Assembly: GCF_954871325.1 (NCBI RefSeq)
Contig: NC_088779.1
Location: forward strand, 11,968,846-12,032,845
Length of the DNA stretch: 64,000 nt
Reading direction: 5' to 3'
Source: Gordionus sp. m RMFG-2023
Taxonomy: Eukaryota; Nematomorpha; Gordioida; Chordodea; Parachordodidae
Shown: positions 37,301 through 49,300 of the stretch, in pieces
How positions within the stretch are numbered: the first letter of the stretch is position 1
Layout of the letters: the number at the start of each line of letters is the position of its first letter
Notes under the pieces: model-generated
Told to the model about the DNA's origin: nothing
Seen by the model: only the letters and a program-made list of their open reading frames with translations
Databases searched by the model: none
Translations under genes and position numbers: made by a program

Positions 37301-40300
37301 ATATTAATATATATTTCCAATATTTAAATTTTTTATGTATATAAATTTTCAAGGCTCAAAAAATTCTTCTATTTTAGGTCATTTAAGTGATTCATATAGT
37401 GGTTATATTCACTTTATATTTTATAATTCACATTTATTTTATAGTTTTTTTATACCGCCTGTTATATCCGTTTAATATTTTTTAATTCACATTAATTTAA
37501 AATTGTGTATTAGAAATAGTTATTAGTTCTAATAAATTTATGCTTTATATTTTTAAAAAACAATAATATTTCTTAAAAAATTTTATTATCCCCCCCCTGA
37601 CCGAATTCCTGCGTACGCGCCTGATAAAACCAAATATTTTTGTAAATTTTTATATTTCTGAATCATTTTTATAAGTCACCAATAATTCCCAATCATTTGG
37701 TTAAAATATTTTTTAATTTTTATGATATTTTTAAATAAATTTTAATTCCAAATCATTTGTGTAAAAAATATGGTAATCCTATATGTGGTCTAACAGGATT
37801 TATGATCAATATCCCCGATGTTTCACCTCTAAAATCAAACCTTTTTGTAAATTATCATTTAAAATTAAATTTTTGTGATATTTCCAAATCATTTTTCTAG
37901 TTACCTATATTCCAAATCAATAAAAAATCTTATTAAAACAAATTTTTGTGTATTTCTAAATTAAAATTTTATAAGTTACTAATCCAAATCATTTATGTAA
38001 AAATAAATTAATATCATATGTGGTCAAACAGTGTTTATAATAAAATATAGCCCATGTTTCCCCTATAAAAATAAATTTTTTAAATAAATAATCTTTTAAA
38101 AGTAAATTTTTATGATATTTTCAAATCATTTTTAATCTATATTCCAAATATTTCTGTAAAAAATTTAATAAAAGCAATTTTTGTAATATTTTTAAATCAA
38201 AAAAGGTACCGATTATGTTTAAATATTTCTTAATGTATAATTTAATTATTATTGAACTTTATAATTATTTATGGAATGGAAAATAAATTGATAAAAAATT
38301 TACAATTTATAAGAAGTCTTGATGGCATAGTGGTGGGTACAGGTGCCACAAATGTTCAATATCATATTTTATTGCGGGTTCAATTCCACTTCATGGTTTA
38401 TACTTTTTTACTAAACTGACAATTTTTCTGTGACATGGCTTTTATTCTATAAAGAATATTAATCTTTCATTTAAAAAAAATTAATGTTTTATTAAAATAT
38501 TTTTAAAAACTTACTTAAATGGAATAAAATCCTATGAAATATATATTTTTAAATAGCAATTTTGAATTGAATAAATGTTTTTTTATGGTTCACCGGATTA
38601 TAATTAGACAATTATTTAATGTAAAATAACCCCAATGTAATTATAATTTTTTTCTTTCTAAATTTGGAATCTTATGTCGACATCGCATTGTATCGTATAT
38701 ATAGTATCATATAAATATTCTTAACAAATATTATAATCACAAAAATAGTGTATTCAATTTTTTTTTAGGGAAAAGGATTGATGATTTTACCTTCGACTTC
38801 ATACATAGGCAATTAAATTCAAGATAGTAATTTACTTCATTCATATATAAATAATGTGGCCTAATAACTTCGCTTTGCCTCTCATTTCTTTCATTAGTAC
38901 GAATCTGAATTCGAATATGAATAAAGCACTATTCGATTCGAATTTGTTTTTGAATAGGCCTAGTTTTCAATATCGTTTTGATAATTTTTTTTAATTATAA
39001 TATAATATAGGCTTTTTGATGCACTCGCTGTAATTTTTATCGGATCGGAAGCGATTAATGCTACTGTAATTTTTATTGAAAACCCCAAATTTCTGACATT
39101 TTGAAAGTTCAGGAATTTCATCGTAATAAAATATTTTAGAAAAACAATTGAATCAGAGGCTTCAAAGGTTTAGTGGCAAATGAGATTTTGATTTAAATAA
39201 TTCCGCTAAGCAGTTAATACGGTTGTTGCCATAGATGTTAGAAAACTTAAAAAAATTTACCGGCCCGGTCCGGCCCGAAGTATTTAAATATAGAAATTAA
39301 TTTTTATAATTACTCAAAATAAAAGACATATGTTAATGTTATATGTCGTTTAGTTTCAATAAATAAAATCAAATATTTTTATTTTACATAAAAAATACAA
39401 TATAAAATTGAGAAATTTAGATATATTTTAAAAAAATTCCAAGGACCGACCCTACCCGGCTCGAATTTTTTTAAAAAATATTAGGCCCGGCCCGAACCCG
39501 ATTATTTTAAATAGAATTAGGCCCGAGTTCGGGTACGGGGGGCCTAACTTTGCAGATCTCTAGTGTAGATTACATTCACTAGATTAATAATAATAAACGA
39601 AAACATATTAATGCCCATTTCCTGTCGGTTTAATTATAAAAATTTCACTCATGAGTCTCTTACTGGTTACCAACACAACTTAATTACATCTAGATATAGA
39701 TGAATGGGACGAGACATTTCGATACACCAAAAAAATGTATCTGGAGAATGTAGACGATTTTTAGAATAAATCTATTTTTCATAAATGAAGTTATGGAATT
39801 TCTCTATTCCCCCAAAGACAAGATTCATTGATTTTAAAAAATCTACTTTAAAAACTATAATTTGTCAGCTGAGTATTATGGTGTTCTATATCCATTTTGT
39901 TTTAGTGTTTTATTTTTGATAAATAAATTCTTTAATACTATATTCTTATATATATCCTCAATAAAAATGTTAAATTAAAATATAATTGAGAATAATTTAT
40001 ATCTTCATGATTACATTGTGATCACTTATTAAAATATATGGAATACTATTTTTTTAAAAATGATTTCCTGAACAATTTAAAAAAAATGGATATAGAATAT
40101 TATAATACTCAACCGACAAATAATTAAATCGATTTAATGTTTTAATTCAATTGATTCTTTTATATATTTTTTTTGCTAAAAAAAGGAGAAATGTCGATAT
40201 TTTTTTTAAAAGTTTACAAATCATGAAAACAAAGAAAATTTCGCCTTAAATAAATGAATAATACTTTTTAATTTACATTTTAAAATTTTGTATATTCAGC

Positions 40301-43300
40301 ATTTAAAAAAAACAAGTATTTTCATTCTTCATTGATACAAGATGCTTTATTTTATATTTTAAGAAAGTTTAGTTGTTTCCTTTAAATAAAAATTAGCTTA
40401 CCCCCTTGCGATGAAATTACTTGCAAAATAAAAAAATATATTACCTTATTACAACTTATCTGTATTCAAGATTTTTGGTGACTAATTTACTATATACTAA
40501 TTTGATTCTTCTACTCAGTGCTCGCTTGTAATGGGAGTAGTCTGAAACCGGTTAATACCGCCCCACAATCCTAAATTTTTTCAAAAAATAGTCACCCCGG
40601 GCTAGTTTTTTCAATCGACCCGGCTGATCTGCAAAATTCAGATTTTTTTTTTAAAAAATAGTCACCCCGGACCGATTTGATTCGCAAAATAACTAAGTTT
40701 CATTTCGGTGTTAACTATATCTAAATGCAGTTTTTTAGCTGATCTGCAAAACTCAGTTCTTTTTTTAAAAAAAAATATGTCTTGAACCGCCCACTGCTCA
40801 CTAGGAAGTCTGCTATTTTATATTTTATTTTTAAAGCTCACAGATTTCCTTTATTCCATCACGGAGGACGAAATCATGAAAATGCGGAAGCAAGTTTACG
40901 TTATTTACAACAACTATTTCTCGTCCTTCCAAAAGATTGTCAATACGATCACTGAAGTAAACCCTTCTCCAGCGCGGATTGTCTTTTATTTAAACAATTT
41001 ATTTTGTCAGACGCTTGTTATTTTTTTTGATAAATATATATCTAAAATAATGGGTATATCTCATTTATTTGGTTTCCATTGTATAGAAATGTAATCAGTT
41101 CCTATTGCATTATATCCTCTAAAGATATCCAGCCCATTTAATTTTTTTTAAAGTTTAAAATCAATGAATGCATGCTCCTCTTGAAAACTTATATGTTTGT
41201 TGTTTTCTAATTATAAAAATGGAATGATTTTTTTAAAAAATATAATTCTTTAGATTCTTAAAGATCGAATATCTCCCGCGCAGGCGCGCCCTCACGAAGT
41301 TTGGAACACGTATCCCGGAGCCTTGAACGTTGATTTTTCATTTTCCACCGAGATGAGAGATTTCCCATTTTATCAAAAATTAATCGAAGGTAAATAAAAT
41401 TTCAAAAGATAAAAAATGTTATACTTAGGCCTTATATAGTTAGCGCTGAGTATTTTTCAAAAGCAAGCATATAATAGGTAAATATATAAACGAGGTCTTA
41501 CTCTTTATGTTCAATTAATATGCCTTTATCACGTAATTTTATCTTGAAATTGTCGGGTCGCCTTATCAAACATTAATTTTTTAATCTAACTTCTGACTCA
41601 ATTTCAATATGATGAACCGTTAGGTATACCGGCTCAGTTTGATTCCAGGTTTTAACAGACAAATTTGTATCAATTCGTCCGATATCAGAATTCCTCTTTA
41701 TAAATTTCTGTTAATTCTAGTTCATTACCCCCCCCCCCCCCCTCCACTTCACTTATTAATCTAGCAAAAAGTATATTTTAAAAAACTTGCAATTTAGAAA
41801 CAACAATTAAAAAAAATTGATTAAATATCTTTATTTTATTATTGAATATGAATAAAAATAATGTGCACAAATTGAGCGTTTGCCTTTTGCCGTACATTTT
41901 TAATAAAAAACGTAAAGAGTCCCTTGTTTAAATTTGAGACTACCCTTTCTTTTAATATCGTTAATTCAAAATAAAACTAAATTTAAAAAAAAACATAATT
42001 TTTTAAAAAATATTTCACTTTAATAGATAAGTATGTTATTTTTTTAAAACATTTTTATATAATACGAGCAGAAAGCCCGTCAAGAAAGACGTGGATTCAT
42101 AATATTCACCTTAATTTGATGATAGATGAATCAGAAATTTCTTCATTATTTGATGATGGATGAATTATAAATTTCCCCATTATTTGGCGATGGATGAATC
42201 AGAAATTTCCCCATTATTTGATGATGGATGAATCAGAAATTTTTCTCTTTATTTGATGATGGATGAATTAGAAATATTTCTTTTTATTTGTTCATGGATG
42301 TTCCCGTTTGTTTGATGATGGATAAATCAGGAAAATAAAGGTAAATTTCGAATAGGAATTAAGTTTATTCACTAAAAGTGGTAAAATATTTATCACTTCA
42401 ACTTTAACATTTACATTCAACCTTTGAATTTTTTTTAACTTGAATCTTTATATTCAGTCCAGACACAATTTTAATTTTTAAAAATTTTCGATGGCAGAAA
42501 AAATATTTTAACTATAATCAAATTTCTTAAGTTATACAAATTTTTATATTGTTCTTTAATAAATTTCAAGTATCTCATTTCCTCTTTATCAAATAATAAT
42601 ATATTTATTCTTCTAGTTACAAAATTTGATTGTTGTTATCTCTCATCTGGACTGATTATAAAGGATCAAGCCACAAAAATCTCAAAGGCTGATTGTAAGT
42701 GTTATAAGTTGAAGGCATATATATTTTACAACTTTTGGTATGCAAACTAATGCCTATAAAAAGTCAAATATTTTAGATAAAATCAAATGATAATTATCTG
42801 AAATATCATATATTTCTCACATGAAGCTTTCAATTTCAAGTATCTCATTTCATCTCCATCAAACAATGAATACTTATATTCTTCTAGATATAAACCAGAA
42901 AATTCTGAATCGCATATGATTATGTGTTATGTTATCTAAGCATAAATTACAAATCAGGAGAAATGTATTATTCCCCGTCATTGTCGGATTACCTGCTCAT
43001 TTAAATATAACTTTTTTTATATCTAAAAAATATTATAATAATAGTGCGCACAAATTGAACATTGCAATGCAGCGTTTCAAAACGAATATAAAAAAACGTA
43101 AACGCAGCCATGTTTAAATTGATGCGTTAATTTATTTTTTCAATAATAAGCATTTAAATTTAAAACAAAAAATTACTACAAGACCTTTCTTACCTAGCAG
43201 GGAAAATATTTCTTATTCAATGGAATCAAAAATTCTTAGAGACGAATTAAAAAATTTCATAAATTATTAAATATTTATTATTGTATAAAATTTATTTATG

Positions 43301-46300
43301 AAAATATTTTATATTAAATTATGTTTACATATTTAATTTTTATAGACATTATGTTATTAAATGATATAAATAAATTGAATATTAAGAAAAATTTAATTGA
43401 TATATCCATTAATCTCTAAAATGATATAAATTAATTGAATATTAAGAAAAATTTATTTGATATATCCCTTAATTTCTTGCATGTTAATTTGGACATGATT
43501 CTAGATGTAGCCCATTGAGCTATTTTAAAGCTTGGGGAATGAACCTCAAACTTATAATAATATTAATTGTATTCTCTTTGATACAATTAAAATTTTCATG
43601 AATTTAAGAATAATTTAATTATTTTATAGTGTAAAAACTATATCTAAATGAGATTTATCTGCTGCTTCTATAAATAGTTTTTCAATATCAACCATAGTAA
43701 TTAAATGATATAACTAAATTAATTAAATATTAAGTAAAATTTATTTGATATATACCTTAATTTCTATTGCATGTTAATTTGGATACTATTCTAGATGTAG
43801 CCCATTGAGCTATTTTAAAGCTTGGGTAATGAACCTCAAACTTAAAATAATATTAATTATATTCTCTTACAACATGATACAATTGAATATTTCATAGAAT
43901 TTAAGACATATAATTTATTTTATAGTGTGAAAACTATACCTAAATAAGATTTATCTGTTGCTTCTATAAATAGATTCTCAATATCAACCATAGTAATTAA
44001 ATGATATAACTAAATTAATTGAATATTAAGAAAAATTATATTGATATATCTCTTAATTTCTATTAAATGTTAATTTGGACACTAATATAATTTGAATGTT
44101 AAGAAAAATTAAATTGAAATATGAAAATAATAGAGACAAATATAAATATATTAAAATTTTATTAAAAGAATCTAATGTCAATATAAAAATTAATATAAAA
44201 TATATAATATATAATATAAAATATATAATATATAATATATTTTTATAATAAATAAATAATTTATATAATGCTATTAAATATGTCAATGCAGGTTCATTTG
44301 TAGGTGTTGGTAAGGTACCATTTGTCTTAAGATAGTGTAGAAATTTTAAAACCTCAGTTTTAAACAGCACTTGGTCTAGACTCTACAAGGCTATCCATAA
44401 AAAGTCTAAATAAAATATAAATAAATTATAGATAAAAATTAGCTTTACTGCATCCCAGATGACTCTTCTTCCAAAATTTAATAACCTATTAGCATTCAGT
44501 ACTTTAGGTTTTTGTTGTTGTTGAGATTAACTTTTTGAGAATAAAAAACAAAATACACTTATAATTTTTTATGAATAGTAAAATATTTTATATTTATTCA
44601 AATATAGATGGTAAATAAAATCAATATAAATTTTGGATCAGTTATGTATAGGCTTTGTAGTATAACAGAACAAAATTTGAGGGTTGGCAAGCCCTACTCT
44701 TTATTTTCCAAGTAGTTATCAACTTACCTATAAAATAAATAACATGAATATTTAATTAAGTAGGATTTCCTATTTTCTCCTTATTCAGCTGATCCTTGAA
44801 GTTTGTCAATTCCAATGCTAATCTAATTATATTATATTTAAATTTCTTATATATTTATACCTGGAAACAATAACTGATAAATGTTCAATAACAATGAAAC
44901 TTTTTTTATGGTAGTCCAGGATTTCTCCAAACCTATTGGTTATTTCATCGTTCCATATCCTATAAATATTATTATATCATTTAATAATAATTATTCTTAC
45001 AATTTAGAAAAATTTTATCATTTCAAAATTAAAAAGTTTTGAAAAACGCAAGCAAGTTTGTGTTTTTAAAAATAATTTAGAATGAAAAATGGAAATGTTC
45101 TCAATTTGAACGAATGCATTTAAAATGCATTGTTCGCGTTTTGAAACGCTGCGTTGCAACGCTCAATTTGTGCGCACTATAAGACCACTCTATGAAAGGT
45201 TGATAGATATTAAGGCTGTGCTTAAGATTAACCAAACCATTTTTGTAAAAATTTTTGTGATATTTCTAAATCATTTTTAATCTATATTCCAAATCATTTG
45301 TGTAAAAATTCTTATAAAAGCTAATTTTTCTAACATTTCTAATTCAAAAAAGGTACCGATTAAATTTAAATATTTCAAGGCACAATATTAATTATAATTT
45401 AAATAATTTTAATAGATAAAAAAATACACAATTTATAAGAAGTCGTTATGGAGTAGTGGGTAAGCAGGTACCACTAATGTTAAAACATGGTAGTTGCGGG
45501 TTCGATTCCACTTCATAGCTTATTGCACTTTTTTACAAAACGTGACAATTTTTTCGTGTCACGACTTTTATTATATAAAGGATATTAATCTTTCATTTAA
45601 AAAAAAATTAATATGTTTTATTAAAGTATTTTAAAAAACCTTCTTCAAATGAAATAAAATCCTATAAAATATTTTTTTTAAATATCAATTTTGAATTGAA
45701 TAAATGTTAAGTATTTATAATGTTTTGGTTCTCTACTTTTAGTATTTTCTTTTAACGGATCGGTTATGGGTACGGTACAGAAATTATAATGGTTCATTTC
45801 GGTTTGATTCGTCACCCTACTTAATATCGATCATTGAGAAGAACAATATAGATGAAAAAAACAAACTGATCTTTATTTTAAAAAATAATTTTTTTAAAAT
45901 TGTTTTTATTAATCAAGTAACAAATTATATTTTACAATACTTCATAGGTCAAAGTTTTCTTGATAACTCAATATAACGCGTTATACTTTTTATTTTGTCA
46001 CATGATATCCTTTTTTCATTTAAATCTATATCAAAAATGGTGTATATTTTAAAATACTATTATTATTTTATTAGATTTTGAATTTCGTAACACCTACGTC
46101 GTTTCGATTTTGGTATCTTCCCATCAACCAAATTTTAGTTCGGGTTCAAACTTGAATCGCATTTTTTTGCAATGCACGGATTCGAAGCTTGTCTCTCAAG
46201 TATAAACTAAAAATATTAGAGAGGATGCCGATTCGATATTAACGGATCTAATTATTTTAAATAATAACATCATGATGCAAAATAAAATATTATTTGGGAT

Positions 46301-49300
46301 TAGAATAAATCAAAAATATACGTAAAATTTATATTTAACTAGTTATTCCATAATTTTTTTTTATATAATTAATAATTAAGATTGTATCAAATAAATAAAA
46401 AACTCATACTACATGAAACATGTGTCCTATAAAATAGTCCATTCATTCTGAAAATTATTTTAAGCATCATATACATCAATTATAAAATAATATTACCCCC
46501 CCCCCCCACCACCCCCCCCCCTCCCTCCCCCAAGATTTTTCTCAAAATGGTAAAAGAAAATAACGCATGCTTTATAAAGTTATCTATTAAGCTGTGTTTA
46601 TTTTTTTACCGTTTAAAAGACGTCTTAACTGGAAGTCTACTAACGCACATATGATTTTTTATTATGAGTAGTAATTGGATAAAATTACAGGCCAGGGCCT
46701 AAGGAATCTTCTTAAGCAGTGAGATGTGAATTAATTTATTTTTGCCTCCTTCGAATTTGATATAAATTTTCGAGAAAAAAATCTTAGGCTAAAGTGGCAA
46801 GCTTAAGCTAAAGCTAAAAACTATTAACCATTTAAAACTCGGCTAAATAAATAGAGAAATTACCCAACTATAACTAACATCCAGACCTTGGCCAATGTGG
46901 TGCTTATACCCAAATATAAATGATTTTTCATTATGGGGTCTATTTAATGACATTTGTGGGGTTAAGCCAAATAAATTGGATTCAACCTCAAGGTTAAACA
47001 AAAAATCGACTTAAAACTCGACTAAGTAGTTTTAAAACTTAGATGTTTAAGCCGAGTTCCCTATTTTCCAGCACTAATTTTTGATTATTTAGGCGAAATA
47101 TTGCAAAACAATTCTAGAGAAATTTCAGATTTCGAAACATTGCTAAAATTACGGTTGGAAACCTAAAATATTTGTAAAACATGCCCTCTCCCTGTAATTA
47201 AATATGTTTTAACCCTTTAGGTTCCCTCATAAAATTAATATGTTGCAACACGATATTTAGTAATTTTTTTATTGATTCTAGTATAATATAATATAAAACA
47301 CACAAAAAAAGTTTTTTAAATTCAAAATGGCGGCTCTCCCTGGTGGTTTCAAATTCATATCATTGACACCTTATGGAAACTTTCGAAACAGTTTCTATTT
47401 TTATTTAGACATAGTGGTACGTTGCATGATTTGCACGACCACCTTGTTCTTCTGGGATTTAACTTTGTACTACAGAAGGTACACCTTCGTGAGGTTCCTG
47501 CCTGAGGTTGATGAGCTGAGTTTTTTAGTCTAATTTCTGGAAGGATATAAGCTTTATTATTTTTTCTTTGCATTGATATATAAATATTATCATTATGAAT
47601 ATTATCATCCCTATTAACATTTTTACAGTATGCCAATTCGCTAGCAATTATTTGTCTTCGGAATTCTTTCGATGAGAGTTTATTATCTGTAAGAATATTG
47701 TATATTATGAATGAATTGATAATCGCCGCATCTATCAGCCAAAAAAATATTTATAGTCACCATTTTCGCCACTTTCGCGAAATTTCATATAAAGACTTGA
47801 AATGGTCAACAGACCCCATATATTTATTATACATCTTTATCATTATTGGACATTTTACGTCAAATACTTCCCCTTTTTTATTTTTTCTCTTCACAGTATC
47901 CACTGATCTCGGATCAATATAATTGGGCATTATAAATACGTCACGATTATCTCGCCATTTAATTATACTTATATTATTTTTGTCACTTCTCCAGTCAAAC
48001 TCACCTCTTTTTAATTTTGTTTCCATATTCTTTATGGGCAAGTATCTCCTATTTTTGTTTAGTGTTCCGGTAGCATATATACCTTTCTTTTTTAAATCGA
48101 TCAATTTCAATTTGATAAGGTGTATCCGATTCATAATCATCACTATCAATTTGGTAACGTGTATCCGATTCATAATCATCTTCGGAATCAGTGGATGAGT
48201 TGTCTAACGAAGAACCTTCAGATGGAATGTCCAGATAATCATCCATATATATAACAAGCTAAAATTATTGCGAAATGAGTTGGCAAAATTTATCAATTAT
48301 TTAAAAAAATAAATATTAAAAATATTGTTGTTAAGTGGCAGTGGTTAGTTTAATATACCACATTAAAGAGATCAAAATAATATATAAATATTATTTATTT
48401 GAGCAAAAATAAATATTAGAAAGATAGATAAAATAGTGAGGAATATATACATTTAAAAATATTTGATAAATATACTTACTTATAATTAAAATTGGAATTT
48501 TAAGAAAAATCATCGTAAAAAACGTATTTTGAAATAAAGGCGCGAAAAAAAAATTAAAAAATAACTCCTCCACAAACATATGAAAAAGAATATCTTTTAA
48601 TATATATTCGTGGTGGTTTCATTTTATATGATTAACTCCTTTAGAAGATATAAAGGTTAAAAGGTGGTTTTATATTTGCACTACCGCGACCGAAAGGGTT
48701 AATCATATTTTATTTAATATATCAGATCGATTAATTTTCCCAATATCGATTGATCCCCTATATTCATACAAATGTCTGATCGGCTCGATACAATATATAA
48801 AATCGATAAATTTTTAATAAGTATCATGAAATATTTGTTTTAAAGTTTGTCACTGAGAGGTTTTTATAAAATGTAAATTAAAAAAAATATTAGGGGATCG
48901 AAAATTATTTTTAATAAACAATAGAATAAAAAAATATTCTATATTTTTATTAAAAAACTTTTAAACTATTCATCATTATTTACAAGATTGTACTCATATG
49001 GTTAAGTCCAGCAACTCCTCCAATATCTATAAAAAAGCTTCACAATATCCCCGTGACGATATTACATCCTCCTCACAAGGTAAGTATTATAACCGCTTTT
49101 CAACTCTTTTTTAAAAAATATCAAAGCATTTGTCTTAAATACAGTGCAGATAAATGACTTTCCAGGCAACTGTCAGATCATATTTATTTCTTTCTATCTT
49201 TATATCAGCACTTCCCTCTACTATATTACTCAGAATTCAATATTTTATGTTTATAAATTGATCTAAACATGATAGGACAGGGGTCGAGCTAAATTTTGGC

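Larger units (their letters stand above)
35539..37623 (+). mobile_element. hAT transposon with perfect 8-bp duplication, degenerate
   Basis: Flanked by ataaaacc at 35531-35538 and 37624-37631. Ends CAGGCGAGTACGCAG and CTGCGTACGCGCCTG. The left end runs into G- and C-tracts. Transposase remnants on plus: [20 protein letters not shown] (from 35865), [20 protein letters not shown] (about 36120) and, near the end, [11 protein letters not shown], then [12 protein letters not shown] (about 37158-37230), the hAT C-terminus. The middle is replaced by 36480-37110, a dispersed repeat plus the GGCC passenger element also present in the 52959 copy. Confidence 0.85.
34125..38590 (+). repeat. Dispersed repeat, copy 1 (interrupted by the hAT at 35539)
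   Basis: Begins acgagcagaa...cccg, continues through several ATGATGGATGAATCAGAAAT-type units (34180-34330), a shared block (34640-35350) and a 3' part (37632-38590) with a tRNA-like sequence. Closely similar, in order and orientation, to 42064-45715. Two copies with different insertions show one mobile unit of about 1.5-2.4 kb. No coding domain recognised; class unknown. Confidence 0.7.
33602..40836 (+). other. EXT1 intron 2 (7.2 kb)
   Basis: Holds C-runs (33757-33769 and 34029-34042), a dispersed repeat with tRNA-like boxes (34125-38590) interrupted by a hAT (35539-37623), a GGCC repeat (39255) and a miniature element (39860). 38600-39230 and 40130-40500 are A/T-rich and otherwise featureless. 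Confidence 0.8.
42064..45715 (+). repeat. Dispersed repeat, copy 2 (interrupted by the element at 43042)
   Basis: Same order of blocks as 34125-38590: acgagcaga..cccg, an array of ATGATGGATGAATCAGAAAT units, a block nearly identical to 34640-35350 (42370-43038), then after the insertion the 3' block with tRNA-like boxes. An apparent reading frame at 42929-43117 begins in this repeat and is not a gene. Confidence 0.7.
41390..46074 (+). other. EXT1 intron 4
   Basis: Holds a C-run (41728-41742), copy 2 of the dispersed repeat (42064-45715) and the inverted-repeat element inserted in it (43042-45179). A remnant like that element's end (gtgcacaaattgagcg) lies near 41865. Confidence 0.75.

Noticed and set aside
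38313-38392. tRNA gene call at this site and at 45439-45513
   Set aside because: Box A and B are present, but the T-stem mismatches and there is no 7-base anticodon loop; both lie at the same place of a dispersed repeat.
41640-41666. Candidate EXT1 exon around gtataccggctcagtttgat
   Set aside because: Too short, stops early in the needed phase; the exon at 46075 fits both neighbours.
42929-43117. 62-codon open frame
   Set aside because: Its first half is a copy of 35264-35350 in the dispersed repeat and its second half lies in the inserted transposon end.
44200-44240. Possible CRISPR-like or regular array (atataatatataatata)
   Set aside because: Simple A/T repeat in a eukaryotic transposon; no spacers.
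47327-48198. Plus-strand frames over the piggyBac
   Set aside because: Antisense to recognised transposase segments.
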